From Saprospiraceae bacterium (GTDB lineage Bacteria; Bacteroidota; Bacteroidia; Chitinophagales; Saprospiraceae): a stretch of 55,733 nucleotides of DNA. The translations under genes and the position numbers were made by a program. Location of the stretch: assembly GCA_021738725.1 (NCBI GenBank), contig JAIPBE010000020.1, positions 1 through 55,733 of the forward strand, written 5' to 3'. Of the stretch, positions 33,106-42,612 are shown one piece after another (the first letter of the stretch is position 1; the number at the start of each line of letters is the position of its first letter). The notes below the pieces were generated by a model. That model was not told the DNA's origin. It ran no database searches and saw only the letters and a program-made list of their open reading frames with translations.

Positions 33106-34761
33106 TTAATGTTGAACAATGATCTTCCGGGCATCATAGTGCGATCGATTGCCAATAACAACGACGTAGATACCTGGCGACCAGGATTCTGTAGCAATGA
33201 CTGTCGCCTTTTCTGAAAACGCAATGGATTCAAATTCTTCGGCATAAACCACCTGCCCAAGAATATTATACACGCGTAATGGGAAGGTCTCACTGCCTCT
33301 GCTACGAAAGAACAATGTCAGATCCCGATCTGAAGGCACCGGATACGCTTTCAGGATTGCCAGAGGACCCTCAGCACTGCCGCAAAGACCCGAGAGGAGA
33401 TTGACAGCTCCCCTGCCATCATCATTGAATAGAAAGAGTCTGCCTCCTGTAGCGGTGATGTTTTCCAGTATATCCAGCTTTTCAACGCCTGAAAGTATGG
33501 CCAAACGGAGCAATGATGCCGCTTCTTGGGGTTCAGAGAAGATCTTTGATTCCAATTCCAGACAAGGCATACTGGCCAAAAGCGCGATCGCCCCGGTCAC
33601 CATGGGTGCAGCTGCCGACGTGCCAGAGAATATGCCATAGTTATTCTGACTCTCCAGTTTGACGGTGTATGAATTATATCCCGGGGCACTCAATTGGATA
33701 TAGGTTTTACTATACCCGGCATTGGAGACCAGATCATCATCAATCGTCGTATTGGTCACACAGATCTGTTGGGCAGATCCACACAGACAGGGCATATCAC
33801 CCACGTTGCCGATATCGATGGCCTGATTGGGCGCGGCTCCAACTACCAGAATGCCCACTGATCCCAGACTGTCCACCAAGGGGCACATCCAGGGTAAATC
33901 CTCCGGGAAAACTTTCTCAAATCCCAGTGACAAATTAAGGGCAACAATGTATGCACCTTCTGTTCCGAGCGTTTCATTGAACCGTTTCCGCCAGTCATAC
34001 ATAAATCTGAATCCGGAAATGAATTCATCCGCATAGGAGGTGGGACCGACCAACAGCATTTTGACATCCCAGTTGATCCCGGCGATACCAACCCCATTAT
34101 TTCCCTTTCCACCAATGTATCCACTTACGGAGTGCCCGTGGTGATGAACCGGGACCTCACCATTGTTTAGACGAGGATTGTATCCGTCATAATCATCGAT
34201 AAAGCCATTATTGTCATTATCCAGGCCATCACCAGGGATCTCTGACGGGTTGATCCAGAGGTTGGGTGCAATGTCCTCATGCGTGCCACTGAATCCAGCA
34301 TCCATGATGCCTACCACGATCTGATGTCCTCCGGGACTGGTTCCCCCTGTCGAAATATCCCAGGCTTTTTCGGATCCAATCAAGGTGTGATAGGATTGTT
34401 GGCCGTATTCGGGATCATTGGGTGTCGTGTTTCGTAACTCAACCTGAGGATTGATTCCGATGTGCCTGACTCTTCTGGATTGACTGAGCTGTTTTTCTGC
34501 CTCTTGAATCTTTGTTTTCCCTCCCTGGATCAGATACAGGTCAAATCCAAGCGAACGCAATTCTATATCCTCGCTTCTTCCAGGTGTTAACAAGGACCTC
34601 AGTTCTTCCGTCGAACTTCCGGATTGCATCCAGATGATGCGATCATCTACTCCGGGATCGACCGTGTTGCTGATTCCCTTGTATGGCATGCAGAAAAGGG
34701 GCAGGAACAAGAACAGCATCAGGGATGCGGAAGAGAGGTGCAATTGTCGTGTCATACTCAT
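33106..34761 (-). CDS. Subtilisin-like (S8) secreted serine protease with T9SS sorting domain
   Basis: The catalytic triad motifs are visible: Asp in VVGIMDAGFSGTHED, His in VHHHGHSVSGYIGG, Ser in FSGTSAAAPMVTGAIALL. Calcium-type DNDNNGFIDDYDG lies between Asp and His. The oxyanion Asn is probably in VGAAPNQA. An N-terminal propeptide-like segment follows the signal peptide (SSASLMLFLFLPLFC). The C-terminal 80 residues (LKAYPVPSDRDLTLFF onward) are a type A T9SS sorting domain. ATG 34761 is preferred to one 36 bases upstream since it directly precedes the signal. It is likely a secreted peptidase feeding on proteins or maturing surface proteins. Confidence 0.88.
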   Translation of the reverse strand: MSMTRQLHLSSASLMLFLFLPLFCMPYKGISNTVDPGVDDRIIWMQSGSSTEELRSLLTPGRSEDIELRSLGFDLYLIQGGKTKIQEAEKQLSQSRRVRHIGINPQVELRNTTPNDPEYGQQSYHTLIGSEKAWDISTGGTSPGGHQIVVGIMDAGFSGTHEDIAPNLWINPSEIPGDGLDNDNNGFIDDYDGYNPRLNNGEVPVHHHGHSVSGYIGGKGNNGVGIAGINWDVKMLLVGPTSYADEFISGFRFMYDWRKRFNETLGTEGAYIVALNLSLGFEKVFPEDLPWMCPLVDSLGSVGILVVGAAPNQAIDIGNVGDMPCLCGSAQQICVTNTTIDDDLVSNAGYSKTYIQLSAPGYNSYTVKLESQNNYGIFSGTSAAAPMVTGAIALLASMPCLELESKIFSEPQEAASLLRLAILSGVEKLDILENITATGGRLFLFNDDGRGAVNLLSGLCGSAEGPLAILKAYPVPSDRDLTLFFRSRGSETFPLRVYNILGQVVYAEEFESIAFSEKATVIATESWSPGIYVVVIGNRSHYDARKIIVQH

Positions 34762-34856
34762 AGAAGGCCAGAGGTGTGAAAAAGAACACATGATCATAAA
34801 ACGAAAATAAGGCCATACAAATGAACGAACATCTATGACCTCTAAAAGTTAATCAA

Positions 34857-35657
34857 TCAATTCATCCTGATCTCGCTGATCAATTGGTAAAAATAATCCG
34901 GTGTCTGCAACAAGCGACTTCCATACCATGAAAACAGCTCCCCGTCTGCCGCGAGAATCCGGGCTTGTGGAAAGCGTAAAACCATGTCATCCACATGTTG
35001 CTCCTTAAATGGAAAGGGCTCTGAGCTCAGAAGTACAATATCCGGATCTAATTGTCCCAAAAGGTCATCGTCCAGTACAGGATAACGGCTGTAATTTGCC
35101 AGGACGTTGCGAAAACCTGCCTTGTCCAGCATATCGTTGATGAATGTATCGGATGCAACACCCATCCAGGGATTCGCCCAGATCAGGTACAAAGCTGTTC
35201 CGAGCGAGGCAGGGCGACGGTCTTCCCATTGAACAAAGCGTGTGTGTATCTGCTCGCATATTTCTGTTGCTCGAACATCCCGTCCCACCAATGCACCGAT
35301 GTCCTGGATCATTTGAAGCGCATCGGCCAACGAATGAATGTCAGACATCCAAACGGGTGCGTTTGAGGCCATTTGCTCAATGGATTCACGATCATTTTCT
35401 TCCTTGTTGCCGATGATGAGATCGGGGTTCAAGGCCATTACTCGCTCTGCCTGAATGTTCTTAGTACCCCCGATAATGGCCGCATTTTTCCGCGCATGGT
35501 CAGGATGAACACAAAATTTTGTGACGCCGACAACCTGCTCATCCAGGCCGAGGGCATAGAGTAACTCAGTCTGTGAAGGCACCAGGGAGACGATCCTCCG
35601 GGGCTGAGCAGGAACGGTTACTTCCCTTCCCATCATATCGACCAATACCCTGGCCAT
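34857..35657 (-). CDS. Helical-backbone metal-receptor / BtuF-like binding protein
   Basis: Two Rossmann-like lobes of the class III periplasmic binding type: RRIVSLVPSQTELLYALGL, VVGVTKFCVHP, then NPDLIIGNKEEN and, in the second lobe, LYLIWANPWMGVASDTFIND and LDPDIVLLSSEPFPF. This matches B12- or siderophore-binding proteins. There is no signal peptide, so it is not a classical exported receptor. Such cytoplasmic forms are common in Bacteroidota and their ligand is unclear. The ATG abuts the stop of the DUF1684 gene (TAAATG), so they are one operon. Confidence 0.8.
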   Translation of the reverse strand: MARVLVDMMGREVTVPAQPRRIVSLVPSQTELLYALGLDEQVVGVTKFCVHPDHARKNAAIIGGTKNIQAERVMALNPDLIIGNKEENDRESIEQMASNAPVWMSDIHSLADALQMIQDIGALVGRDVRATEICEQIHTRFVQWEDRRPASLGTALYLIWANPWMGVASDTFINDMLDKAGFRNVLANYSRYPVLDDDLLGQLDPDIVLLSSEPFPFKEQHVDDMVLRFPQARILAADGELFSWYGSRLLQTPDYFYQLISEIRMN

Positions 35658-36281
35658 TTATTGGCCCCTTGTTTTGTGAGGGCCAGTGTACATTTTTTCG
35701 CCTGCTAAAATGGCTATAGACAACTCATTTTCTCTGGGGGGGACAGGGCAATTGTAACCGTCACTGTAAGCGCACCATGGGTTATAGGCCTGATTAAAAT
35801 CGATCCAGACATCAGACTTCTCAACATCTTCTCGAGTCAGATCGATATAGCGACCTCCACCGTAGGTCTGATCTCCGTTTGTCAGATCTGTGAAGGGGAG
35901 AAAAAGATGCTGATCCATTTCGGGGAGATGTGCCAACGTCATATTTCGATAGACATGAAGTGTACAACTCGATTGTTGGATCGCGAACGATAAAATACCG
36001 ACTTCCTGAAAGGACTTCACCCGTCCGCTGGAGGTCGGGACATCGATCGGTTGTTGATTTTCTGATGGCACATATGTACAATGCACCTTGTATTGCTCAT
36101 TGGGTGCAAACCATTGGAGGTATTTCAAATCCTCCTTTTGTAACGGTGCCCGGGCATCTTCCAGCATCTCTCGCTTGAAGTTCTCGCGATAGGTGATGTT
36201 CTGGTCTTCGAATGACTGGGCGGTCAACCGGCCGGACATTGATAGAAGAAGGATGATAGTAGGCAGAAGGATCTTCATCAA
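35658..36281 (-). CDS. DUF1684 secreted protein
   Basis: A signal peptide (ILLPTIILLLSMSGRLTAQ) is followed by the DUF1684 pattern: YRENFKREMLEDARAPL near the start, GGGRYIDL (about 142), then the signature NQAYNPWCAYSDGYNCPVPP and LSIAILAGEK. The 207-residue length is usual. The function of DUF1684 is unknown; the domain is often found as a single secreted protein. It stands between a WD40-like secreted protein and the metal-receptor-like protein, all reading the same way with 0-2 base gaps. Confidence 0.9.
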   Translation of the reverse strand: MMKILLPTIILLLSMSGRLTAQSFEDQNITYRENFKREMLEDARAPLQKEDLKYLQWFAPNEQYKVHCTYVPSENQQPIDVPTSSGRVKSFQEVGILSFAIQQSSCTLHVYRNMTLAHLPEMDQHLFLPFTDLTNGDQTYGGGRYIDLTREDVEKSDVWIDFNQAYNPWCAYSDGYNCPVPPRENELSIAILAGEKMYTGPHKTRGQ

Positions 36282-36283
36282 GA

Positions 36284-37195
36284 TTAGAGTTGGTTCACGA
36301 GTACGAGTTGTTGATCGGATTGATTGATCAAACGAGTAATTTGTTTGAAACCATACACAGAGCCATCAAAAAAAGTTCGCCAGGTGATATCTGCTACAGG
36401 GTCGTACCGATAGATCATATTCTCTTTGGCCATTAATAGACTGCCATCCGGCAGCAAACAAAAGTCTTCTGATCCGGCAAGAGATTTGATGATGATCTCT
36501 GTTCGATCAAAATGTGGGTCATAGCGTTTGATGTACCAGGCTTGATCGGTCACTTTTTGAAGAAAGAGCAGCCGGCCATTCGGATCTTTGATCAGACATC
36601 TGCCTATATGGGACGTCAGATAGGTTGGCTGATCCTGGCTGGAACTCATCAAATGCAGACTGTGTGGTTTGCCCACGATAAACAGAGCCGCTGTATCGTT
36701 GGATAACCAGCAATGATATCCGACACCGGTTACATCTGCAAATAGCGGATGGCACGTGCTGGATGGTCGGGTCGGGTATTTCCACAGGCGCTGTGTCTTT
36801 TCCGATTCTGACTCGACGACCACTGTGCTGAACCCATCCCTACCAGGAAGTGGGGTTGGGCTGTATTCGCTGGTCCTGGTGTGCGTGATCCTCTTCCGAA
36901 CACCTGAATGAAGCTGGAGAGCCCAGATATCCGTTTGTGCGGTATCGAGATAATTGGAGGTCATCCAGATCTCATCAGTATGAAAAAATGCGGGCTGATT
37001 ATTGTACCCATCAGCATTGAACCCAGTTAGAAATCGAGGATTTATCAACGGTTGGACAGGATTGGAGAGATCGAGGTCGAACAGGTAAATATTGGTGTTG
37101 GGGAGTTGGGCGATGCCCGTGCCAGGAGCGAATCCCACCCAAACGAACAAGGACCAGATAAACAGATGACTGATGGAAAAGAATTTGGAACTCAT
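36284..37195 (-). CDS. Secreted WD40-like (PD40/TolB-type) beta-propeller protein
   Basis: The signal peptide (FIWSLFVWVGFAPGTGIAQ) precedes blades with the TolB/PD40 pattern: NNQPAFFHTDEIWMTSN, TDIWALQLHSGVRKRITHTR, EYSPTPLPGRDGFSTVVVES. The protein is 303 residues with no other domain seen. PD40 proteins bind other proteins or peptidoglycan in the periplasm. It ends 2 bases before the DUF1684 gene, so the three genes probably form an operon. Confidence 0.78.
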   Translation of the reverse strand: MSSKFFSISHLFIWSLFVWVGFAPGTGIAQLPNTNIYLFDLDLSNPVQPLINPRFLTGFNADGYNNQPAFFHTDEIWMTSNYLDTAQTDIWALQLHSGVRKRITHTRTSEYSPTPLPGRDGFSTVVVESESEKTQRLWKYPTRPSSTCHPLFADVTGVGYHCWLSNDTAALFIVGKPHSLHLMSSSQDQPTYLTSHIGRCLIKDPNGRLLFLQKVTDQAWYIKRYDPHFDRTEIIIKSLAGSEDFCLLPDGSLLMAKENMIYRYDPVADITWRTFFDGSVYGFKQITRLINQSDQQLVLVNQL

Positions 37196-37291
37196 TCCAG
37201 GGGAGTATTTATGGTGAAAATAAGGAATAAATCGAAGGGCTTTGCTTCATGGAAATATGAAAATTCCTATCTTATGCCAAAATCTGGAGTT

Positions 37292-37699
37292 ATGATGAAC
37301 GAACCACTTTCTACGATTATGACCACCGAATTGATCACGATCGGTCCACAGGACACGCTTGCCAAAGCGCAAGAACTCCTTTCTACCCGAAGGATTCATC
37401 ATCTACCAGTGGTCGAAGGAAAGAAACTGGTTGGATTGTTAACCACATACGACCTATTCAAGCTCAAGTATAGCAATCTGGAGTTTCCAAGCGTCAAGGT
37501 AGCAGATGTCATGACGAAGAAGCTCGCGACACTGGAGCCTGCGGATCACATTGGCACTGCAGCAGAGATTTTTCTCGCCCATCTCTTTCACGCCATCCCG
37601 ATTGTTCTCGGTGGTGAACTCAAAGGGATCGTGACGACCCACGACCTTTTGAAATACAGTTTTAAAAAGGAATATTCCACTTTACCCTGGACCAGCTGA
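37292..37699 (+). CDS. Two-CBS-domain protein
   Basis: Two CBS domains fill the protein: EPLSTIMTTELITIGPQDTL through HLPVVEGKKLVGLLTTYDLF, and VADVMTKKLATLEPADHIGT through AIPIVLGGELKGIVTTHDLL. Such stand-alone CBS pairs bind adenine nucleotides and act as energy or redox sensors. ATG 37292 (preceded by GGAG) is chosen. The open frame runs further left, but that would overlap the divergent WD40-like gene. It lies just before the transhydrogenase genes, separated by a terminator. Confidence 0.85.
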   Translation: MMNEPLSTIMTTELITIGPQDTLAKAQELLSTRRIHHLPVVEGKKLVGLLTTYDLFKLKYSNLEFPSVKVADVMTKKLATLEPADHIGTAAEIFLAHLFHAIPIVLGGELKGIVTTHDLLKYSFKKEYSTLPWTS

Positions 37700-37707
37700 T
37701 CAGCAGA

Positions 37708-37741
37708 ACAGGTCTCCGAAAATCGGGGACCTGTTTTTTTT
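37708..37741 (+). terminator. Terminator after the CBS gene
   Basis: ACAGGTCTCCGA and TCGGGGACCTGT pair over 12 positions (one G-T) with an AAA loop, followed by eight T residues. Confidence 0.88.
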
Positions 37742-37791
37742 AAAATTCCTTTGATTAGGCTATCTTCGGCCGTTCTTTATAGCCACAATAC

Positions 37792-38913
37792 ATGATAATA
37801 GGTATCTTGAAAGAGGGAGAAAACCGGGTATCGGTTATCCCCAGTGATTTATCCGCCCTGAAAAAGATGGGTGTTGAGCATATTCAAATTGAATCAGGCG
37901 CTGGACTGGCCGCTCTACAGCCCGATCAGGCATATATCGATCTAGGTGCCACTGTTGCATCACGCGTTGATATATTGAGCAAATCTGACCTTGTCTTATG
38001 TATTCATCCACCGTCTGAGGCGGAATTGGATGCAATGAAAAAGGATGCAGTTCTGATCGGACAGTTCAATCCTCTTCAAGACCACCATATCATCGACGTT
38101 TTCGCGGGTAAAGGCCGGACGACATTTAGTATGGAGTTGATCCCCAGAACGACTCGCGCTCAGTCAATGGATGTACTGTCATCCATGGCCATGATAGCTG
38201 GGTACCGATCTGTTCTCCTGGCAGCCACACATTTGCCGCATATGTTTCCAATGTCCATGACAGCAGCTGGTTCCATCCGACCGGCCAAGATGCTCGTCCT
38301 GGGAGCGGGGGTAGCCGGCTTGCAAGCCATCGCCACAGGTCGCAGACTCGGAGCAGTGGTCGAAGCATTTGATGTACGAACAGCTGCTCGGGAAGAGGTT
38401 GAAAGTCTGGGTGCCAAGTTTGTTGCTGTAGAAGGGGCGACCGATGATACCAAAGCTGGAGGATATGCCGTCGAACAGACGGAAGAATACAAACAACGCC
38501 AGGCGGAGTTGATCGCAGATCATGCTGCCAAATCTGATGTGGTGATCTGCACGGCTCAAATTCCCGGCAGGAAAGCGCCGCTGCTGGTCACTGAAGAAAC
38601 GATCAAGCGGATGAATCCCGGATCAGTGGTCATTGACCTGGCGGCTTCGACCGGAGGTAATTGTGCACACACAGTAAATGGTGAAACCACCATAGTAGAT
38701 GGCATTTGCATACTGGGATACAGTGATCTGCCGTCCTCTATGGCTGCTGATGCCAGTAAATTGCTGAGTAAAAACCTGGTCAATTTTGTGGCGTTGTTGA
38801 TCAAAGAAGGCGAGCTCGCCCTCAATTTTGAGGATGACATCGTCGCAGGTACCTGTCTCACTCGAGATGGTGAGCTGGTCAATGCCCGTCTGAAACAGAT
38901 ATTGAAACGTTAA
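37792..38913 (+). CDS. pntAA: NAD(P) transhydrogenase subunit alpha part 1 (PntAA)
   Basis: This is the NAD(H)-binding domain I of proton-translocating transhydrogenase. Features are MIIGILKEGENRVSVIPSD at the start, ARAQ-type motif TRAQSMDVLSSMA, Rossmann loop VLGAGVAGLQAIATGRRLGA (about 169-188), EAFDVR, and RKAPLLVTEETI. It couples hydride transfer from NADH to NADP+ with proton inflow across the inner membrane. The 373-residue length is right for the three-subunit form. The membrane part and beta subunit follow directly. Confidence 0.96.
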   Translation: MIIGILKEGENRVSVIPSDLSALKKMGVEHIQIESGAGLAALQPDQAYIDLGATVASRVDILSKSDLVLCIHPPSEAELDAMKKDAVLIGQFNPLQDHHIIDVFAGKGRTTFSMELIPRTTRAQSMDVLSSMAMIAGYRSVLLAATHLPHMFPMSMTAAGSIRPAKMLVLGAGVAGLQAIATGRRLGAVVEAFDVRTAAREEVESLGAKFVAVEGATDDTKAGGYAVEQTEEYKQRQAELIADHAAKSDVVICTAQIPGRKAPLLVTEETIKRMNPGSVVIDLAASTGGNCAHTVNGETTIVDGICILGYSDLPSSMAADASKLLSKNLVNFVALLIKEGELALNFEDDIVAGTCLTRDGELVNARLKQILKR

Positions 38914-38924
38914 ATACAATCACC

Positions 38925-39236
38925 ATGTGGCAGGATTTCGCCCAATTTTTTCTGGATTACAGGGACTTTATCTATGTGATCATTTTGTCCATTTTTCTGG
39001 GAATAGAAGTCATCAGTAATGTTCCGGCAGTACTCCACACGCCGCTGATGTCCGGCGCTAATGCAATCCATGGCGTGGTCATCATCGGTGCGATCATTGT
39101 TATGGGACACGCCTCTCCGGATGATACTCTTTCCTTAGTACTTGGTTTTCTAGCGGTTATTCTGGGCACGCTGAATGTTGTCGGTGGTTTTGTGGTGACA
39201 AACCGCATGCTGGCCATGTTCAAGCGCAAGAAGTAA
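38925..39236 (+). CDS. pntAB: NAD(P) transhydrogenase subunit alpha part 2 (PntAB)
   Basis: This 103-residue membrane subunit has about three or four helices (IYVIILSIFLGIEVIS, GVVIIGAIIVMGHA, LVLGFLAVILGTLNVVGGF) and the conserved VPAVLHTPLMSGANAI. It lies 11 bases after part 1 and 32 before the beta subunit. Confidence 0.95.
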   Translation: MWQDFAQFFLDYRDFIYVIILSIFLGIEVISNVPAVLHTPLMSGANAIHGVVIIGAIIVMGHASPDDTLSLVLGFLAVILGTLNVVGGFVVTNRMLAMFKRKK

Positions 39237-39268
39237 CTCTTTCCAATCACACACGAACTACCTGACAT

Positions 39269-40648
39269 ATGTTTTGGTTAGAAATAGCCTATCTCATCGG
39301 CTCGCTTTCCTTCATTCTGGGATTGAAGATGTTAAGCAACCCTGATACGGCAAAACGAGGCAATCTGTATGCCGGCATTGGAATGGGTATCGCCATTCTC
39401 GGGACCATTTTGTTACATCACAATAGTGAAGGTCAATCGATCGGGAATATCTCCTGGATCTTGTTGGCCATGGCAGTTGGAACAGTCATTGGCTACCTCC
39501 TGGCCATGAAAGTGAAAATGACGGCCATGCCCCAGATGGTCTCCCTGTTCAATGGAATGGGCGGTGCTTGTGCCGCCATTATTTCCATTGTTGAATATCA
39601 TGGGCATCACAGCCAGGATTTCTGGTTGATCCTGGTGATCTACCTCGGACTGGTCATTGGCAGTATTTCCTTCGCTGGAAGTATGGTCGCCTATGGAAAA
39701 CTGGACGATCGGATCAAGGACATTCGCGCCAACTGGTTGCGGATCCTGAACCTGGTGATCTTGGCCGTGATCGTCATCCTGGTGGTCATGGGTGTCACAG
39801 ACCCCGGCAACTCGATGTTCATGTGGGCAACTCTGATCCTTGCTTTGGTCTACGGTGTCTTCTTTGTCATGCCCATCGGTGGCGCAGATATGCCGGTGGT
39901 CATCTCCCTGCTCAACTCATTCACTGGAATGGCAGCAGCTTTTGGCGGCTTCCTTTACAGCAACCAGGTCATGTTGACTGGTGGGATCCTGGTTGGATCT
40001 GCCGGTACCATCCTGACCATTCTGATGTGTACGGCCATGAACAGGTCCTTGCTCAGTGTACTGGTCGGGTCATTCGGAGGGGGTGGCACTTCCGGACCTC
40101 GTGAGCTGGGCGAGCAGTCGGTTCGTGAGATCCAAGGTACCGATGCCGCTATCCTGTGCGCCTATGCCCGTCGGGTAGCGATTATTCCAGGATACGGACT
40201 GGCAGTAGCACAAGCACAGCATATCTGTCATGAATTCGAAAGAATTCTGGAAGAAAAAGGAGTCGAGGTCTATTACGCCATCCACCCGGTTGCCGGTCGG
40301 ATGCCCGGGCATATGAACGTACTCCTTGCAGAAGCCGATGTTCCCTATCCGAAACTATTGGAAATGGAGGAAGCAAATGACCTCATGCCCCAAACGGATG
40401 TCGCGATCATTATTGGTGCAAATGATGTCGTCAATCCCGCTGCGGAAACTGATCCGGGTAGCCCGATCTATGGGATGCCCATCATTCAGGTGACCAAAGC
40501 GGATAACGTGATCGTGATGAAGCGCTCCATGGGTAAAGGGTATGCCGGGATTGAGAATGAACTGTTCTTCGCACCCAAAACCCGCATGCTCTTTGGGGAT
40601 GCCAAGCAATCCTTGTCCAACCTGGTCAGCGAGTTAAAGCAGATCTAA
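39269..40648 (+). CDS. pntB: NAD(P) transhydrogenase subunit beta (PntB)
   Basis: The N-terminal half holds eight to nine membrane helices (AYLIGSLSFILGLKML, PQMVSLFNGMGGACAAIIS). The C-terminal third is the NADP(H)-binding domain III: VAIIPGYGLAVAQAQH (dinucleotide loop), YYAIHPVAGRMPGHMNVLLA, DVAIIIGANDVVNPAAETDP and KRSMGKGYAGIENELFF. The 459-residue length is standard. It completes the operon. Confidence 0.96.
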   Translation: MFWLEIAYLIGSLSFILGLKMLSNPDTAKRGNLYAGIGMGIAILGTILLHHNSEGQSIGNISWILLAMAVGTVIGYLLAMKVKMTAMPQMVSLFNGMGGACAAIISIVEYHGHHSQDFWLILVIYLGLVIGSISFAGSMVAYGKLDDRIKDIRANWLRILNLVILAVIVILVVMGVTDPGNSMFMWATLILALVYGVFFVMPIGGADMPVVISLLNSFTGMAAAFGGFLYSNQVMLTGGILVGSAGTILTILMCTAMNRSLLSVLVGSFGGGGTSGPRELGEQSVREIQGTDAAILCAYARRVAIIPGYGLAVAQAQHICHEFERILEEKGVEVYYAIHPVAGRMPGHMNVLLAEADVPYPKLLEMEEANDLMPQTDVAIIIGANDVVNPAAETDPGSPIYGMPIIQVTKADNVIVMKRSMGKGYAGIENELFFAPKTRMLFGDAKQSLSNLVSELKQI

Positions 40649-40690
40649 ACGGGCAAGTAGCTATTCGTCAGGCCGACTAAAGCCTCATTC

Positions 40691-40725
40691 AAAAAGGGGA
40701 GCAGATTCATCTGCTCCCCTTTTTT
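40691..40725 (+). terminator. Terminator after the transhydrogenase operon
   Basis: AAAAAGGGGAGCAGA and TCTGCTCCCCTTTTT form a 15-bp perfect stem with a 4-base loop. The 180 bases from there to the lepB stop show nothing recognisable. Confidence 0.93.
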
Positions 40726-40908
40726 AGGTGCTGTTTTGAATTGCCTATCAGGCAGAATCCGTTTCATCACCAGTGCCCAATGTTTGAAACATAACCCCTC
40801 TCTGGTTCTCCATGCAAACCCTTTGTATGGCAGGGCCGTTGGAAGTATAGTTCAAAAAGACCAGACGTGGCTTAACCTACAATTGAGTATTGAAGGATTA
40901 TCACTTGG

Positions 40909-42483
40909 TTAATCCACAAACTTGTTGGCATTTGTAAAGACCCGATCCCAGCGAATACCCTTGAACAGACTGCCGTCCTTGGCAGATAGCCAGATGAAAA
41001 GTGGTTTACCCACGATGTGATCTTCCGGGACAAAGCCCCATATGCGGCTATCTTCCGAATTATGGCGATTGTCACCCATCATCCAGTAGTAATTCATTTT
41101 GAAAGTATAACTGGTCGCCTCTTCACCATTGATGAAGATCATTCCGTCTTTTTCTTCGAGGGTGTTGCCTTCATATACGCCGATCACGCGGCGGTAGGGT
41201 GCGATGGATACAGCATCCAAGGGCACTGTCGCACCTTTTTTGGGGATATACACGGGCCCATAATTATCGACTGTCCAGCCCTGTGTCACTCGGGCATCAT
41301 TGGGGAAGAGATAATTCGGATGGTGCGGCTGCCGACTGACCACTTCTACCCGAATATCCGGTCCGAGCGATTTCAACTTTTCCACCTGTACCTGATTCAG
41401 ATTGAAATATCCCGCCTGGCCATTCGCGTCGTTCAGATTGACTCCCCATTCCTCCAGCTTGCGGGGATTCAACTGGGTCGTAGTAGATGAGACCTGGTAA
41501 AGGAACTGCATGTACCTAGGATTTTGAGCAGGTTTTCCATCGATATAAACTTGACAATCGATCACTTGCAAACTGTCGCCCGGCATCCCTACACAACGCT
41601 TGATATAGTGATCCTTTTTGTCCATTGGCCGCGTGGTCAACATGGCGGGAGAAAAGTTTGGCGGCAAACTGTTCGTCCGACGAAGATCGGGATAGCTGTA
41701 CGTCCTGTTGGGTGTAATGATGACACTATCGCCCTCCGGATAGTTGAAGACCACCGGATCATACCGTTTGACCTTGTTCCATCCAGGCAACCGAAAATAG
41801 GGGAGGGAAGGACTTTCGAGATACGACTCCCGATCGACCTTTGGCAGGCGATTGTGCAGCAGTGGCACCATCAAGACGGTCTGCGGTGTACGAATGCCGT
41901 AATTGGCTTTACTGACGAACAGGAAATCTCCGGTCAACAGCGATCCTTCCATCGAACTGGTCGGGATCACATAGGCTTCGATCAAAAACATGCGAATGAA
42001 CGCTGCGGCAAAGACAGCGAAGATGATCGCTTCTGCCCATTCCCGAAACCAACCCTTCGCATAGGGGTTGTTGTGTTCGAGCTTTTTTAATTGGTACTGA
42101 TCATTGTTCTCCTGAGCTTCTTTCACTTTCTGGTGGTACGCTTTTTCCTGTTCCAGGACGGGACCACCGTATGTTGCATTTTTGGTGAGATACATGAAAT
42201 AGATGGGGGTCCCGACAACGGATAGAAAGGCATCGAGGAACGTCTTTTTGCCGTGGGATCTGGCCATATCTACACACATCCCGGCATAGATGAAGAAATT
42301 GACGATAGGGAAGAGCAGCCAAAGAGCGTAGGCTGGTTTCCGCCCGATCAAGGAGCACCAAGTACTGAAATTGATCCCGGGAATAAGTCCTTTGATCGCC
42401 TCACTTCCCATTTTGGGAAACAGCATGTAAAGACTGATACTCAGCAGGATATAACCGACGATCAAGAAGATAAGAATACTCAT
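40909..42483 (-). CDS. lepB: Signal peptidase I (long Bacteroidota form)
   Basis: Membrane segments at the N-terminus (SILIFLIVGYILLSISLYML, AYALWLLFPIVNFFIY) and again before the catalytic part (AEAIIFAVFAAAFIRMFLI). The active Ser is in IPTSSMEGSLLTGD (about 175), the Lys in HYIKRCVGMPGDSL (about 293), and the closing box is WMMGDNRHNSEDSRIWG. It cleaves signal peptides at the outer face of the inner membrane. The 524 residues exceed the E. coli form; long forms with an inserted middle part are usual in Bacteroidota. ATG 42483 is chosen as it begins the first helix. Confidence 0.94.
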   Translation of the reverse strand: MSILIFLIVGYILLSISLYMLFPKMGSEAIKGLIPGINFSTWCSLIGRKPAYALWLLFPIVNFFIYAGMCVDMARSHGKKTFLDAFLSVVGTPIYFMYLTKNATYGGPVLEQEKAYHQKVKEAQENNDQYQLKKLEHNNPYAKGWFREWAEAIIFAVFAAAFIRMFLIEAYVIPTSSMEGSLLTGDFLFVSKANYGIRTPQTVLMVPLLHNRLPKVDRESYLESPSLPYFRLPGWNKVKRYDPVVFNYPEGDSVIITPNRTYSYPDLRRTNSLPPNFSPAMLTTRPMDKKDHYIKRCVGMPGDSLQVIDCQVYIDGKPAQNPRYMQFLYQVSSTTTQLNPRKLEEWGVNLNDANGQAGYFNLNQVQVEKLKSLGPDIRVEVVSRQPHHPNYLFPNDARVTQGWTVDNYGPVYIPKKGATVPLDAVSIAPYRRVIGVYEGNTLEEKDGMIFINGEEATSYTFKMNYYWMMGDNRHNSEDSRIWGFVPEDHIVGKPLFIWLSAKDGSLFKGIRWDRVFTNANKFVD

Positions 42484-42508
42484 AAAAGCCTGGTTTAAAC
42501 AAGACGCC

Positions 42509-42516
42509 CAAAGATA
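42509..42516 (-). promoter_or_regulatory. TAnnTTTG box upstream of lepB
   Basis: TATCTTTG on the minus strand, 25 bases before the lepB ATG. No strong TTTG lies 20 bases further upstream. Confidence 0.4.
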
Positions 42517-42612
42517 GGGCAATTTACCTCCTTGAACGGCAGGGAATCAGCGTGCAATATCTGGTGACCACGGAGAATGGAACTTTATCGACCAACAGAG
42601 AATTCGACAGGA

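Noticed and set aside
37052-37291. Upstream extension of the CBS protein
   Set aside because: It overlaps the start of the divergent WD40-like gene and has no CBS-family character.
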